A stretch of 13,413 bases of DNA, taken from JBFLVQ01 sp040758525. Lineage in GTDB: Bacteria; Acidobacteriota; Blastocatellia; Chloracidobacteriales; JADJPF01. Under the pieces are notes generated by a model. The model saw only the letters and a program-made list of their open reading frames with translations. It had not been told where the DNA came from and did no database searches. The stretch covers positions 1 through 13,413 of the forward strand of contig JBFLVQ010000210.1 of the NCBI GenBank assembly GCA_040758525.1, in the 5' to 3' direction. The position numbers were made by a program, and so were the translations under genes. The first letter of the stretch is position 1. Every line of letters starts with the position of its first letter. Shown piece by piece: positions 6,814 to 13,413 of the stretch.

Positions 6814-7567
6814 CAGGTAGACGCTGGCGAAGCGGCCGCACTTGACGTTCGCTAACGACAATTTCGGTAGCCGCAAGATCAGACATAATTAAGAGAAAAC
6901 CGCTTTTGAAGTAAGGCTGGATCTCTTTGATCTTGGTGATATTGACAAGCACTTCACGGCGTGCACGAAAAAATAGTTCTGCTGGTAAGGCTGCTTCTAA
7001 TTCGCCAAGCTGATAATTTACCCAGAAGGAATCGCTAGCCGTTTTTGCCTTTACAATACCATCTTCTACTTCAAACCATAAGATCTGTTCAGGTGACATA
7101 AGGACAAGACGGTCACGTTTGCGACAGACAATGTAGCGAAGAGAGCTAGGCGACTCTCGGGCAATACGTAAGATATTCTTTTGCTCAACCTCTTTCTCAT
7201 CAGTAAATGCATTCAATTTTCGGGCACGTTCAATAGCTTGAGCCAATCGCTCAGATTCAACAGGTTTAAGTAGATAGGCAAGGGCATTGGCTTCAAAGGC
7301 GGCAAGAGCATGTTGATCGTATCCAGTGACAAAAATTACTAATGGTAATGGAACGGTTTGTGAAATTGATTGAAGTACCTCAAAGCCGGTTAGTCCAGGC
7401 ATCTCGATATCAAGGAAGAGTAGATCAGGCCGCAGTTTCTCGATCTTTTCTACTGCTTCCAGACCATCTTGAGCTTCTCCAATCACAACGATACTAGCAT
7501 AGTCTTTAAGCAATCGTATAAGTCGTGAGCGCGCGGCAGCTTCATCATCAACTATGAGACTTCTCAT
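6806..7567 (-). CDS. LytTR-family response regulator (receiver + LytTR DNA-binding domain)
   Basis: A 253-residue regulator. The receiver domain (1-118) has the acidic pair Asp7-Asp8, phospho-acceptor Asp53 in FLDIEMPGLTG, Thr81 in FVTGYD and Lys101 in LLKPVE, so it should be phosphorylated normally. A linker is followed by a LytTR domain (about 142-250): RYIVCRKRDRLVLMSPEQILWFEVEDG, then FWVNYQLGELEAALP, FRARREVLVNITKIKEI, and the closing SERQVRPLRQRL. LytTR domains bind short direct-repeat DNA sites in tandem. The ATG at 7567 follows GGAGG (complement of 7571-7575) and lies inside the 3' end of the kinase gene, with a 20-base overlap, so the two are translated together and are almost certainly cognate. 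The likely targets are the divergent intergenic region 9591-9883 and perhaps the biosynthetic cassette; that is inference. Confidence 0.95.
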   Translation of the reverse strand: MRSLIVDDEAAARSRLIRLLKDYASIVVIGEAQDGLEAVEKIEKLRPDLLFLDIEMPGLTGFEVLQSISQTVPLPLVIFVTGYDQHALAAFEANALAYLLKPVESERLAQAIERARKLNAFTDEKEVEQKNILRIARESPSSLRYIVCRKRDRLVLMSPEQILWFEVEDGIVKAKTASDSFWVNYQLGELEAALPAELFFRARREVLVNITKIKEIQPYFKSGFLLIMSDLAATEIVVSERQVRPLRQRLPGL

Positions 7568-9590
7568 AATCCTCCAATCTGCTACCGCGTGGAAGAGTGA
7601 TTGTTACTCGTGTTCCACCGCTTTCTCTAGGTTCGAAATTGATGCCTGCGCGGTTCTGGTAAAGTGTAGCAAGACGTTGGACAATGTTTGTTAATCCAAC
7701 TCCAGCAGGTGGTCTACGATTACTAATCATCTGTGGGAGCAAATGGTTTCTATTTGCCTTTGTCGCCACAGCTAAATTGGCACCGACACCATCATCCTCG
7801 ACCTTTAAGTAGACTTGATCTCCTTGGGTTAGGGCTGAGATCCATAGGTGACCAGGACCTAGCTTAGGCGCTAGACCATGCTTTAAGGCATTCTCGACTA
7901 ATGGTTGTAGGATCAACGAGGGAATAAGTTCTCCGGCAATCTCTGGGGCAATATCGATTTCAACTTGTAGACGATCACCAAACCGTGCCTCTTCAATCTG
8001 TAGATAGGTACGCAGAAATTCAATCTCTTCACGAATCGAAGTCAATGGTCGAGCAGAGTGGGCAAGCACATGACGGAATACTTTAGCTAGATGCAGTGTC
8101 ATGGTTTCTGCTCGGCTTGGATTCATAACAATTAGATCGGCGATTGTATTAAGAGAATTGAAGAGAAAATGGGGATTGATTTGTGCACGTAGGGCACGAA
8201 ACTCTGCTTCAGTTACCTGTTGAAGCAGTAAAGCCTCACGGTTTTGTCGTTCAATCATCTCGTGTTCCACTCGTAATAAGTCTAGCCGACTACCGAATTG
8301 GGCAGCAACTGTGCGCAAGTAGTTCACTTCATGGCTAACAAGGCCACGACGCGCAGGTCCTGGCGAGATCGCAAGAATATCAGTTACTTCTCCTCCTGTG
8401 CGTACAGGAACAAGCAATTCGATATCTGGTAGAGAAAGCAGACAACGCAATGGATCCTCACTATCAAGTTCAAGGATCTCTCCATCATGAATTTCTGAGG
8501 GCCACAATGGTGCTGGTAATCTGCCGAAGGTGATCAAGCTTATGTCATCCAATTCCAGTGTCTTTCTAGTATCTTCCTCTACTACTTTTCTGATATCATC
8601 TTCACTATGCAAACAGCGTAATCTTTCTCCTAGTTGGCGAGCAGCATTTCGATAATCAGGAGCGCGCAGAATCCATCGATTCACAAGTATACCTATACTT
8701 CGATCTAGTAGCGCAAATGAGAGCAACAACACAGTTGTGGGAATACTTACTGCGAAATTATGAGCAGCTCTAGGATATGCGGTAAGGTTGGCTATTTGCC
8801 AGACAAACTGGGCATCAATGATCAAAACCAGTATCACTGCTAATAGACTTGCCAACAAGATGCGAAAGCTATAACGGATAAAGATATCAGCAAAGCGAAA
8901 ACGGGCAAAAAGGAAGAATGCACCGAGAAGAATGAGCAGGACCGATTGCTTACTCATAATCATCAGTGCTGCACCAAATTCTCTACTAAGGGTAAAGTTA
9001 TTTAGAATGATGATTGTGAATGTAGTTCCAAACACGCCAAAGAGTGCTGTTAGAGAAGAGAACCAGACAGCCCGTGAAGCCAAATGGCTTTTCAGCAAGA
9101 CAACCGCTCCCAAGGTTAGCAGTATTGAGCCATTGTAGGAAGTTAGCTGTTTCGCGTTCTCTTGTGAAAAAAGCGTAATATCAAAAATAGTTGTTGACCA
9201 GAGTGAGAACACAATCACTGTGGCACTAAGAAAGGCAAAGATCTGTAAGATTCTTGAAGCCATCTTTTGCCAGCCAAGCACAGCAAAATCGCGCCAGATG
9301 GAAAGCATCAAAATTGGCCAGACCGCTCCACTAGTGAATTGAATTGCAATGGCTATTATGGCTGGCTGAGACTCTCTTGTCTGACCAAAGAGAAGTACAA
9401 AAACACGAGCCAAACCTGCTAGATTCCAGATCAATGAACAGAGCGCTAGTAGATTATTCGCAAATGGTGTTCCTGGGAGCTTGGCAGCTCGTAATGTAAG
9501 AACTGCAAGCAGCACGGTTATTACCAATCCCGCGCTAAAACCTATTAGATCGCCAATAATATAAGAGTCAGTTAAAATTGTTCCAGCCAT
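7548..9590 (-). CDS. LytS/YehU-type membrane sensor histidine kinase
   Basis: A 680-residue kinase. Residues 1-300 hold about eight or nine hydrophobic segments (for example 13-33, 77-98, 113-131, 155-168, 183-197, 214-230, 241-262, 281-297), so the sensor part is a polytopic membrane bundle with no large external domain. A cytoplasmic GAF-like region (about 312-437) comes next, then a coiled linker (440-465). The phospho-acceptor His474 lies in QINPHFLFNSLN, the hallmark of the LytS-type His_kinase family. The ATPase domain has LQPLVENALKHGL (561-573, N box with Asn567), VEDDGVG (597-603) and AGVGLTNIVQRL (629-640). About 25 residues (604-628, basic and Asn-rich) separate the last two motifs, which is longer than in most relatives. 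The likely signal is a membrane or lipid-soluble cue, inferred from the topology. The gene is transcribed away from the exporter operon; AAAGGTG about 13 bases upstream is a distant ribosome site, so the exact start is less certain. Confidence 0.93.
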   Translation of the reverse strand: MAGTILTDSYIIGDLIGFSAGLVITVLLAVLTLRAAKLPGTPFANNLLALCSLIWNLAGLARVFVLLFGQTRESQPAIIAIAIQFTSGAVWPILMLSIWRDFAVLGWQKMASRILQIFAFLSATVIVFSLWSTTIFDITLFSQENAKQLTSYNGSILLTLGAVVLLKSHLASRAVWFSSLTALFGVFGTTFTIIILNNFTLSREFGAALMIMSKQSVLLILLGAFFLFARFRFADIFIRYSFRILLASLLAVILVLIIDAQFVWQIANLTAYPRAAHNFAVSIPTTVLLLSFALLDRSIGILVNRWILRAPDYRNAARQLGERLRCLHSEDDIRKVVEEDTRKTLELDDISLITFGRLPAPLWPSEIHDGEILELDSEDPLRCLLSLPDIELLVPVRTGGEVTDILAISPGPARRGLVSHEVNYLRTVAAQFGSRLDLLRVEHEMIERQNREALLLQQVTEAEFRALRAQINPHFLFNSLNTIADLIVMNPSRAETMTLHLAKVFRHVLAHSARPLTSIREEIEFLRTYLQIEEARFGDRLQVEIDIAPEIAGELIPSLILQPLVENALKHGLAPKLGPGHLWISALTQGDQVYLKVEDDGVGANLAVATKANRNHLLPQMISNRRPPAGVGLTNIVQRLATLYQNRAGINFEPRESGGTRVTITLPRGSRLEDYEKSHS

Positions 9591-9660
9591 AATAGTGTAG
9601 GTACACCTTTACAGTTAAGAATAACACGCTCACCTATACACGTATACATCATAGGTTGGG

Positions 9661-9720
9661 ACGCAGAAAATTGCACTTCAACGCGAATCATTGCTAGTGA
9701 ACGCGTATAGTTGGAAACCG
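9661..9720 (+). repeat. Three tandem 20-base units, ACGC-N6-TTG
   Basis: Units start at 9661, 9681 and 9701. Each begins ACGC and has TTG at unit positions 11-13, with exactly 20 bases from one ACGC to the next. Units 1 and 2 are identical at 12 of 20 positions; units 2 and 3 at 11. The spacing is about two turns of the helix, placing the repeats on one face of the DNA, as expected for a tandem operator. The array ends sharply: neither the 20 bases before nor those after keep the pattern. A LytTR regulator is the obvious candidate ligand, though the motif itself is not the classical LytTR consensus. Confidence 0.5.
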
Positions 9721-9733
9721 CTGCCTGCAATAG

Positions 9734-9745
9734 TTTCAATTGAAA
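9734..9745. promoter_or_regulatory. Perfect 12-base palindrome TTTCAATTGAAA
   Basis: TTTCAATTGAAA reads the same on both strands and does not extend further. It lies 14 bases beyond the 20-base repeat array and about 139 bases before the exporter permease start. It could bind a dimeric repressor; an AT-rich palindrome of this size can also arise by chance. Confidence 0.25.
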
Positions 9746-9883
9746 GATTCTCAGTACAAATTGGTGAGTTTATTGTCTAGCTGGATCGCAGTAGCGTAGA
9801 TCTTCTGCGTCTATTGGCACTAGTCCGCGTTCACACGATTCACCTAGACGGTGCTGAAAAATAGGCTCTAAACTGAGGTCATT

Positions 9884-11011
9884 ATGATTCAACTTGCACT
9901 GAAAATGCTTTTTGGAGATCGAGTAAGATACCTGACACTTATGATTGGGATCTTTTTTGTCTCATTTCTCTTTATCCAGTTAGGATCTGTATTTTGTGGA
10001 ATCATGGCTCGAATCATTAAACCTATAGAAGCCATTGGCGCACCAATTTGGGTTGCAGATGCAAAGTTACAATCGATCGATGATTCGAAACCGCTACTTG
10101 ATACTGATCTAAATCGGATTCGTAGCATTCCTGGAGTTAAATGGGCAGTGCCTCTATTTCTACGAACTGTTCAGGTACGTTTACGGGACGGTAGATTTCA
10201 AGTAGTTCGGCTGTTTGGATTGGATGATGCCTCTTTGGTTGGGCGTCCTGCACATCTGTTGGCGGGTGATATTTCAATGCTTAGTGCGCCTGAGGCGGTC
10301 ATTATTGGACGGGCCGAGGCAGAGCGGTTGGGGAATCCTAAAGTAGGCGACACATTTGAAATAAACGATCACCTAGCAAGGGTAGTAGGGATTGCCGATG
10401 TGCCTCGTGATTTTGGCTCAAATCCCTATGTCTACACTACCTATAGCCGTGCGCTGGAGTATACCCCTAGGCAACGAAAACAGATGAATTTCATCTTGGT
10501 GGCGCCCAATGATAGCAAAGACACACAGGCGCTGACAAAACGTATTCAAGAACTCTCTAGATTAGCCGCTTATACAGAAGATGAGATGCGCTGGCTCTCT
10601 ATGAGTTACTATATCAGGAATACCGCAATACCAATCAATTTCGGAATTGGGGTATTAATGGCGTTTGTGGTAGGAATGTCGATTGTTGGACAGACTTTCT
10701 ACTCTTTTGCACTACAAAACGAACGTTATTTTGCCGCACTAAAAGCAATGGGTGCTGGCCCCGGCACCATGGTCACTATGATGATAGTGCAAGCGCTTAG
10801 TGTAGCTCTGATCAGCTTTGGTATAGGGGCTGGAATGGCCTGTCTTTTTGGCTTTCTTACTGGAGCAGGAACAGGCAAACTGGCATTTTTCACTCCCTAT
10901 CAATTGGTAGCGGGCAGTTTTCTGATAGTGATCTTGATCTGCCTGAGCGCCAGCCTCTTTAGTATTCATAGAGTTGTTCGGCTTGAGCCAGCAGTGGTGT
11001 TCCATAGTTGA
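9884..11011 (+). CDS. ABC exporter permease, DevC-like (MacB/FtsX family)
   Basis: A 375-residue permease with four membrane segments: about 17-40, 251-275, 297-325 and 338-360. Between the first two lies a periplasmic region of about 200 residues, the FtsX/MacB topology. The short periplasmic part and the ending VVRLEPAVVFHS match DevC, the permease of the heterocyst glycolipid exporter DevBCA of cyanobacteria, rather than MacB, which is fused to its ATPase. FALQNERYFAALKAMGAG (275-292) is the cytoplasmic coupling helix that contacts the ATPase. It is the first gene of a three-gene operon; TGAGG at 9874-9878 is 5 bases before the ATG. The ATPase gene starts 8 bases after its stop. Substrates of the family are mostly lipids, glycolipids or hydrophobic compounds; the real cargo here is unknown. 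Confidence 0.9.
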   Translation: MIQLALKMLFGDRVRYLTLMIGIFFVSFLFIQLGSVFCGIMARIIKPIEAIGAPIWVADAKLQSIDDSKPLLDTDLNRIRSIPGVKWAVPLFLRTVQVRLRDGRFQVVRLFGLDDASLVGRPAHLLAGDISMLSAPEAVIIGRAEAERLGNPKVGDTFEINDHLARVVGIADVPRDFGSNPYVYTTYSRALEYTPRQRKQMNFILVAPNDSKDTQALTKRIQELSRLAAYTEDEMRWLSMSYYIRNTAIPINFGIGVLMAFVVGMSIVGQTFYSFALQNERYFAALKAMGAGPGTMVTMMIVQALSVALISFGIGAGMACLFGFLTGAGTGKLAFFTPYQLVAGSFLIVILICLSASLFSIHRVVRLEPAVVFHS

Positions 11012-11018
11012 GGTAGAG

Positions 11019-11762
11019 ATGTCTATACAAACTGTTGAAAATAATTCTGCGGTCAGCCTGGCTGGAGTGACAAAGAACTTTGGTGCTGGCGAAACCCAGG
11101 TACGAGTCTTAAAAGACATTAATCTTGAGATCTATTATGGTGAACTGTTTCTCTTGGTAGGCCCTTCAGGCTGTGGAAAGACAACACTGTTGAGCATACT
11201 GGCAGGGGTGCTAGACGCAACCAGTGGCTTCATTACTGTCTTTGACACACGCATTGATAAGCTCAGTCAATCTCAAAAGACCGGCTTTCGTCGTGGCAAT
11301 ATAGGTTTTATCTTTCAACAGTTCAATTTGGTACCAACATTAACAGCGGCAGAGAATGTTGCCGTTCCTCTTTTACTTGCTAAACAGCCCTATACAAAAG
11401 CACTGCGTGCAGCTTGCAAGCAGCTTGAGATACTGGGATTGGGAGAGCGTAGAGACTTTCGACCTGCACAACTTTCCGGTGGTCAGCAACAGAGAGTTGC
11501 GATTGCTCGCGCCCTGGTGGCACAGCCAAGGCTTATTGTTTGTGATGAGCCTACTGCTGCCCTTGATGGTGAGACTGGTCAACATGTGATGAGCTTGCTA
11601 CGTAGCATTGGATTAAATCGAGACCGTGCGGTTGTTGTCGTTACTCATGATAGTCGTATCTTCCACTATGGTGATCGTATTGCTGAGATGAATGATGGCC
11701 GTATCCTCTCGGTTCGCGTTGCTCAACATAGAATAGATGAATTTTCCGGAGTAGAAAAATGA
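11019..11762 (+). CDS. ABC exporter ATP-binding protein, DevA/LolD/MacB-type
   Basis: A 247-residue ATPase of the LolD-like class. Walker A GPSGCGKT (48-55), Q-loop Gln100 in FIFQQFNLVP, signature LSGGQQQR (152-159), Walker B LIVCDEP (172-178) with catalytic Glu177, D-loop ALDG and switch His210 in VVVTHD are all present, so it should hydrolyse ATP and drive the permease encoded just before. The ATG at 11019 has GAGG at 11010-11013 at good spacing; a longer frame beginning at 10974 would overlap the permease and add a non-conserved leader. The stop overlaps the start of the fusion-protein gene (ATGA, 11759-11762). It could in principle also energise the orphan ADOP permease, since ATPases of this class can be shared, but the direct pairing with its neighbour is far more likely. 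Confidence 0.95.
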   Translation: MSIQTVENNSAVSLAGVTKNFGAGETQVRVLKDINLEIYYGELFLLVGPSGCGKTTLLSILAGVLDATSGFITVFDTRIDKLSQSQKTGFRRGNIGFIFQQFNLVPTLTAAENVAVPLLLAKQPYTKALRAACKQLEILGLGERRDFRPAQLSGGQQQRVAIARALVAQPRLIVCDEPTAALDGETGQHVMSLLRSIGLNRDRAVVVVTHDSRIFHYGDRIAEMNDGRILSVRVAQHRIDEFSGVEK

Positions 11763-12811
11763 AACGCATACTATTTATTGGGTTACCTATCTTGGGGCTA
11801 TTATTCTCGGCTTGGTGGATCACTATTTCAGCAAAAAGAGTTGAGTCCGCGCCACCATTACATGAGCCTGCTGTCAGCTCTTTCTCAAACACAATAGCGG
11901 GAACTGGGATTGTTGAGTCAAGCACTCGTGATATCAGCTTAACGCCAGCAATTCCTGGACAGGTTGCGGCAATATATATAAAGGAGGGCGATCTAGTTGG
12001 TAAAGACGCGCCACTCTACAGAATTGATGATCGTGAACAACAAGCACAACTTGCCACTGCTACCGCCGACTTAGTGCGTGCAGAAAAGACGGTCGAGACA
12101 GTGCGTGGAGAGATTGTTATGCTGGAAGCGGCAAAAGAGAGCGCTAAAGCCAACGTCATGGCGCTAGAAGCTACGCTGTTAGACGCTGAGCAGATCGCTA
12201 AGAGTAATGAGGCTCTTTGTAAAGAGGGAGTTGTTGCCTTCTTAACTTACAATTCCGCTTTGCAAGCGAGAAATGTAGCACAAAGTCGTGTTGATCAGGC
12301 AAAAGCCCTTTATACACAAGCAAGCGCGCAACTTTCCCATACTGCCGATCGCTTGCAGGAAGCGATTGCAAATGTAGCTGTGCTAAAAGCACGCCAAAAT
12401 GAGATCGAGGTACAACTAAATCGGTTGTTGGTAACAGCACCATTGAATGGACGAGTTCTGCAACTAAATATCCGATTAGGAGAATATATCTCCTCAACAC
12501 CCTCAGCGCCTCCAGTCCTATTTGGTAGTACTGATATTATGCAGGTTCGTGTTAATGTCGATGAAACCAATGCTCCCCGTGTAAAACCTGGGAGCTTAGC
12601 GGTAGCCCATCTTAAGGGAGATTCTAGTAAGCAGTTTCCTCTCAAATTTGTTCGCATAGATCCCTATATTATCCCTAAGCGCAACCTTACAGGCGATAAC
12701 ACAGAGCGGGTTGATGTTCGTGTATTACAAGTAGTCTATCGATTCCAACCACCCCAGTTTCCCGTTTATGTCGGTCAACAGGTTGATGTTTTTATTCAAG
12801 AGTTCCAATAA
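11759..12811 (+). CDS. Membrane fusion (adaptor) protein, HlyD/DevB family
   Basis: A 350-residue periplasmic adaptor. A signal anchor (5-24, hydrophobic after MKR) is followed by the first half of a lipoyl-like domain: GTGIVESSTRDISLTPAIPGQVAAIYIKEGDLV (48-80). A long alpha-helical hairpin follows (about 94-220, rich in Ala, Glu and Gln), then the second lipoyl half, LLVTAPLNGRVLQLNIRLGEYI (223-244), and beta-barrel segments up to the end (VRVNVDETNAPRVKPGSLAVAHL and onward). Proteins of this type bridge an inner-membrane ABC transporter to a TolC-like outer-membrane channel, which implies a diderm cell. Gene order permease-ATPase-adaptor differs from devB-devC-devA but the parts are the same. 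No TolC-family gene follows in the window, so the channel is presumably encoded elsewhere. Confidence 0.9.
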   Translation: MKRILFIGLPILGLLFSAWWITISAKRVESAPPLHEPAVSSFSNTIAGTGIVESSTRDISLTPAIPGQVAAIYIKEGDLVGKDAPLYRIDDREQQAQLATATADLVRAEKTVETVRGEIVMLEAAKESAKANVMALEATLLDAEQIAKSNEALCKEGVVAFLTYNSALQARNVAQSRVDQAKALYTQASAQLSHTADRLQEAIANVAVLKARQNEIEVQLNRLLVTAPLNGRVLQLNIRLGEYISSTPSAPPVLFGSTDIMQVRVNVDETNAPRVKPGSLAVAHLKGDSSKQFPLKFVRIDPYIIPKRNLTGDNTERVDVRVLQVVYRFQPPQFPVYVGQQVDVFIQEFQ

Positions 12812-12829
12812 TCTATCGAAATAAGGTAA

Positions 12830-12856
12830 TTGAACAATATTAGCACCATTGTTTAA
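12830..12856. terminator. Inverted repeat after the exporter operon
   Basis: TTGAACAAT (12830-12838), a 9-base loop and ATTGTTTAA (12848-12856) pair over nine positions with one G-U. It lies 19 bases after the adaptor stop and 48 before the next gene. It is AT-rich and lacks a following T-run, so it may be a weak terminator or an operator of the small downstream gene. Confidence 0.3.
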
Positions 12857-12903
12857 GCGATAGTTGCCGTATTAGGCTGGATTTCCACATCTATTCCGGA
12901 TCT

Positions 12904-13173
12904 ATGATAAAGATTATCTGTTCCGGTTGTGGAAAGATCCGCTTCAGACCAGCTTCCCGTGTCACTATACATGACTATTACCTCTGCTTAGCTTGCGACC
13001 GCAAGGGAGATTATCTACATCCACTCGAACCTACTGGACAGATACGCATCATTGACCCATTCGCAGCCAAAGGCTTCATAGGTTTTACTACCCGTTTTCC
13101 CACTGCCCAAGAACAAGCGCTGATAACGCAGGCAGAAGCTTTACGCAAAGCCGGTAGCAAGAGAAAAAAATAG
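12904..13173 (+). CDS. Small zinc-ribbon-like protein, function unknown
   Basis: An 89-residue protein I do not recognise. Two CX2C pairs (Cys6/Cys9 in CSGCGK and Cys28/Cys31 in CLACDR) sit 18 residues apart, a spacing that fits a zinc ribbon. The middle (DPFAAKGFIGFTTRFP) is mixed and the C-terminus is basic (RKAGSKRKK), which would suit nucleic-acid or ribosome contact. The ATG at 12904 has only a weak purine-rich leader, and the gene stands alone between an inverted repeat and the putative mobile element end. The Cys spacing alone recalls the C-terminal ribbon of TnpB transposases, but here the ribbon is N-terminal, the strand is opposite to the putative element, and the DRD motif is absent, so I do not call it a remnant. 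Confidence 0.6.
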   Translation: MIKIICSGCGKIRFRPASRVTIHDYYLCLACDRKGDYLHPLEPTGQIRIIDPFAAKGFIGFTTRFPTAQEQALITQAEALRKAGSKRKK

Positions 13174-13227
13174 ATTTTTGATTTTGCTAAGATTGGGAGA
13201 AGCGTAATTATTCGCAAAGGACTGTTG

Positions 13228-13413
13228 GTGACTTCCTCCCTTCAATAAAATGAAGGGCATCCCTGGTGCAGCACTTGAGAGCCCCGGGTAGAACAGTTAA
13301 GAGCAAGAGCATAAGGGATGATCGAAGATCGGTTAGTAGACCATATGTTAATCAGAAGCATTAACAAGACTACAGGGGCAGCCACCGCCCCACTACTCCT
13401 TGTCGTAGATACC
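13228..13413 (-). mobile_element. Possible right end of an IS200/IS605 (TnpB-type) element, cut by the window edge
   Basis: Read on the - strand, this segment ends in TTGAAGGGAGGAAGTCACC, very like the terminal sequences that follow tnpB in many IS200/IS605-family elements, with a subterminal hairpin (CCCTTCA 13238-13244 / TGAAGGG 13251-13257) just inside. Such hairpins are the structures recognised by TnpA. Also on the - strand, a frame open to the right edge runs 56 codons and stops within this hairpin (13242-13412). This fits the poorly conserved tail of TnpB, which overlaps its guide RNA, but nothing in it is diagnostic. The body of the element would lie to the right. The exact end at about 13228 is a guess. 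Confidence 0.4.
13228..13413 (-). ncRNA. Candidate omega-RNA-like structured RNA (partial)
   Basis: Several helices can be drawn by eye: CCCTTCA/TGAAGGG (13238-13244/13251-13257); a longer-range pair CATCCC/GGGATG (13258-13263/13315-13320) stacking directly on the first; GTTAAT/ATTAAC (13347-13352/13360-13365); and a nested pair ACAAG/CTTGT (13364-13368/13399-13403) around GGGGC/GCCCC (13375-13379/13387-13391). The last two structures overlap by two bases. No protein is convincing across the stretch. The arrangement near a putative IS605 right end suggests the guide RNA of a TnpB nuclease; the guide would be copied from the flank just left of 13228. The pairs are strand-symmetric, so orientation rests on the end sequence alone. 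Confidence 0.35.

Larger units (their letters stand above)
9591..9883. promoter_or_regulatory. Divergent intergenic control region between kinase and exporter operons
   Basis: These 293 bases hold no open frame of note. Seen directly: TATAC-ac-GTATA (9635-9646), three tandem 20-base units (9661-9720), a perfect 12-base palindrome (9734-9745), and matches to the published LytTR half-site consensus at 9611-9619 (+) and 9868-9876 (-). The region must contain the promoters for both flanking operons because they diverge here. I could not fix a -35/-10 pair with confidence on either strand. TGAGG at 9874-9878 is the ribosome site for the permease gene. Confidence 0.6.

Noticed and set aside
9661..9720. 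The 20-base repeats as a small CRISPR array
   Set aside because: The units share only 7 fully conserved positions, have no repeat-spacer structure, and no cas gene is present.
10739..11119. 126-codon open frame on the - strand across the permease-ATPase junction
   Set aside because: It is opposite two well-supported genes and its translation has no family features.
12904..13173. Zinc-ribbon gene as a TnpB remnant
   Set aside because: The ribbon is at the N-terminus, the DRD motif is absent, and the strand is opposite to the putative element.

Overview
The window is a dense bacterial gene block that leans towards A+T. I take the organism to be a member of the Acidobacteriota or a related phylum. 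The main reason is an 819-residue 'duplicated orphan permease' (ADOP type), a family first described in and expanded in that phylum. The membrane-bound LytS-like kinase with its LytTR regulator, and the DevBCA-like exporter, fit but do not prove this. No rRNA or tRNA gene is visible, so the assignment is an inference.

Bases 2-6785 (+ strand) form a tightly packed biosynthetic cassette. It starts, cut by the window edge, with the C-terminus of a hot-dog-fold dehydratase (FabZ-like). Next come a degenerate ketosynthase with no catalytic residues (chain-length-factor-like), a complete FabF-type ketosynthase with Cys-His-His, and a FabG-type ketoreductase. The genes overlap at their ends. After a 176-base gap come the ADOP permease, a small FMN nitroreductase-family protein and an unusually long acyl carrier protein. 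KS + CLF-like + KR + DH + ACP is the tool set of a highly reducing type II polyketide/fatty-acid system, such as aryl polyene or polyene-acyl pathways. The product cannot be read from the sequence. No acyltransferase, starter-loading enzyme or thioesterase is in view.

Bases 6806-9590 (- strand) encode a two-component system: a polytopic sensor kinase of the LytS/YehU type and, overlapping it by 20 bases, a LytTR-domain response regulator. It converges on the ACP gene and diverges from the exporter operon.

Bases 9591-9883 are a 293-base divergent intergenic region. It holds three tandem 20-base units (ACGC-N6-TTG), a perfect 12-base palindrome and two single matches to the published LytTR half-site consensus. 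It is the best candidate control region for the exporter, the kinase operon, or both.

Bases 9884-12811 (+ strand) are a three-gene ABC exporter of the DevC-DevA-DevB type: permease, ATPase and membrane-fusion protein. A plausible working model is that the cassette makes a hydrophobic acyl or polyene product, the kinase/regulator pair senses an envelope signal, and the exporter moves the product or a related compound. This link rests only on adjacency.

Bases 12812-13413 hold a small CX2C/CX2C zinc-ribbon-like protein of unknown role. After it comes a structured, non-coding-looking stretch whose end resembles the right end of an IS200/IS605 (TnpB) element in - orientation, with an omega-RNA-like fold. 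The element would continue beyond the window.
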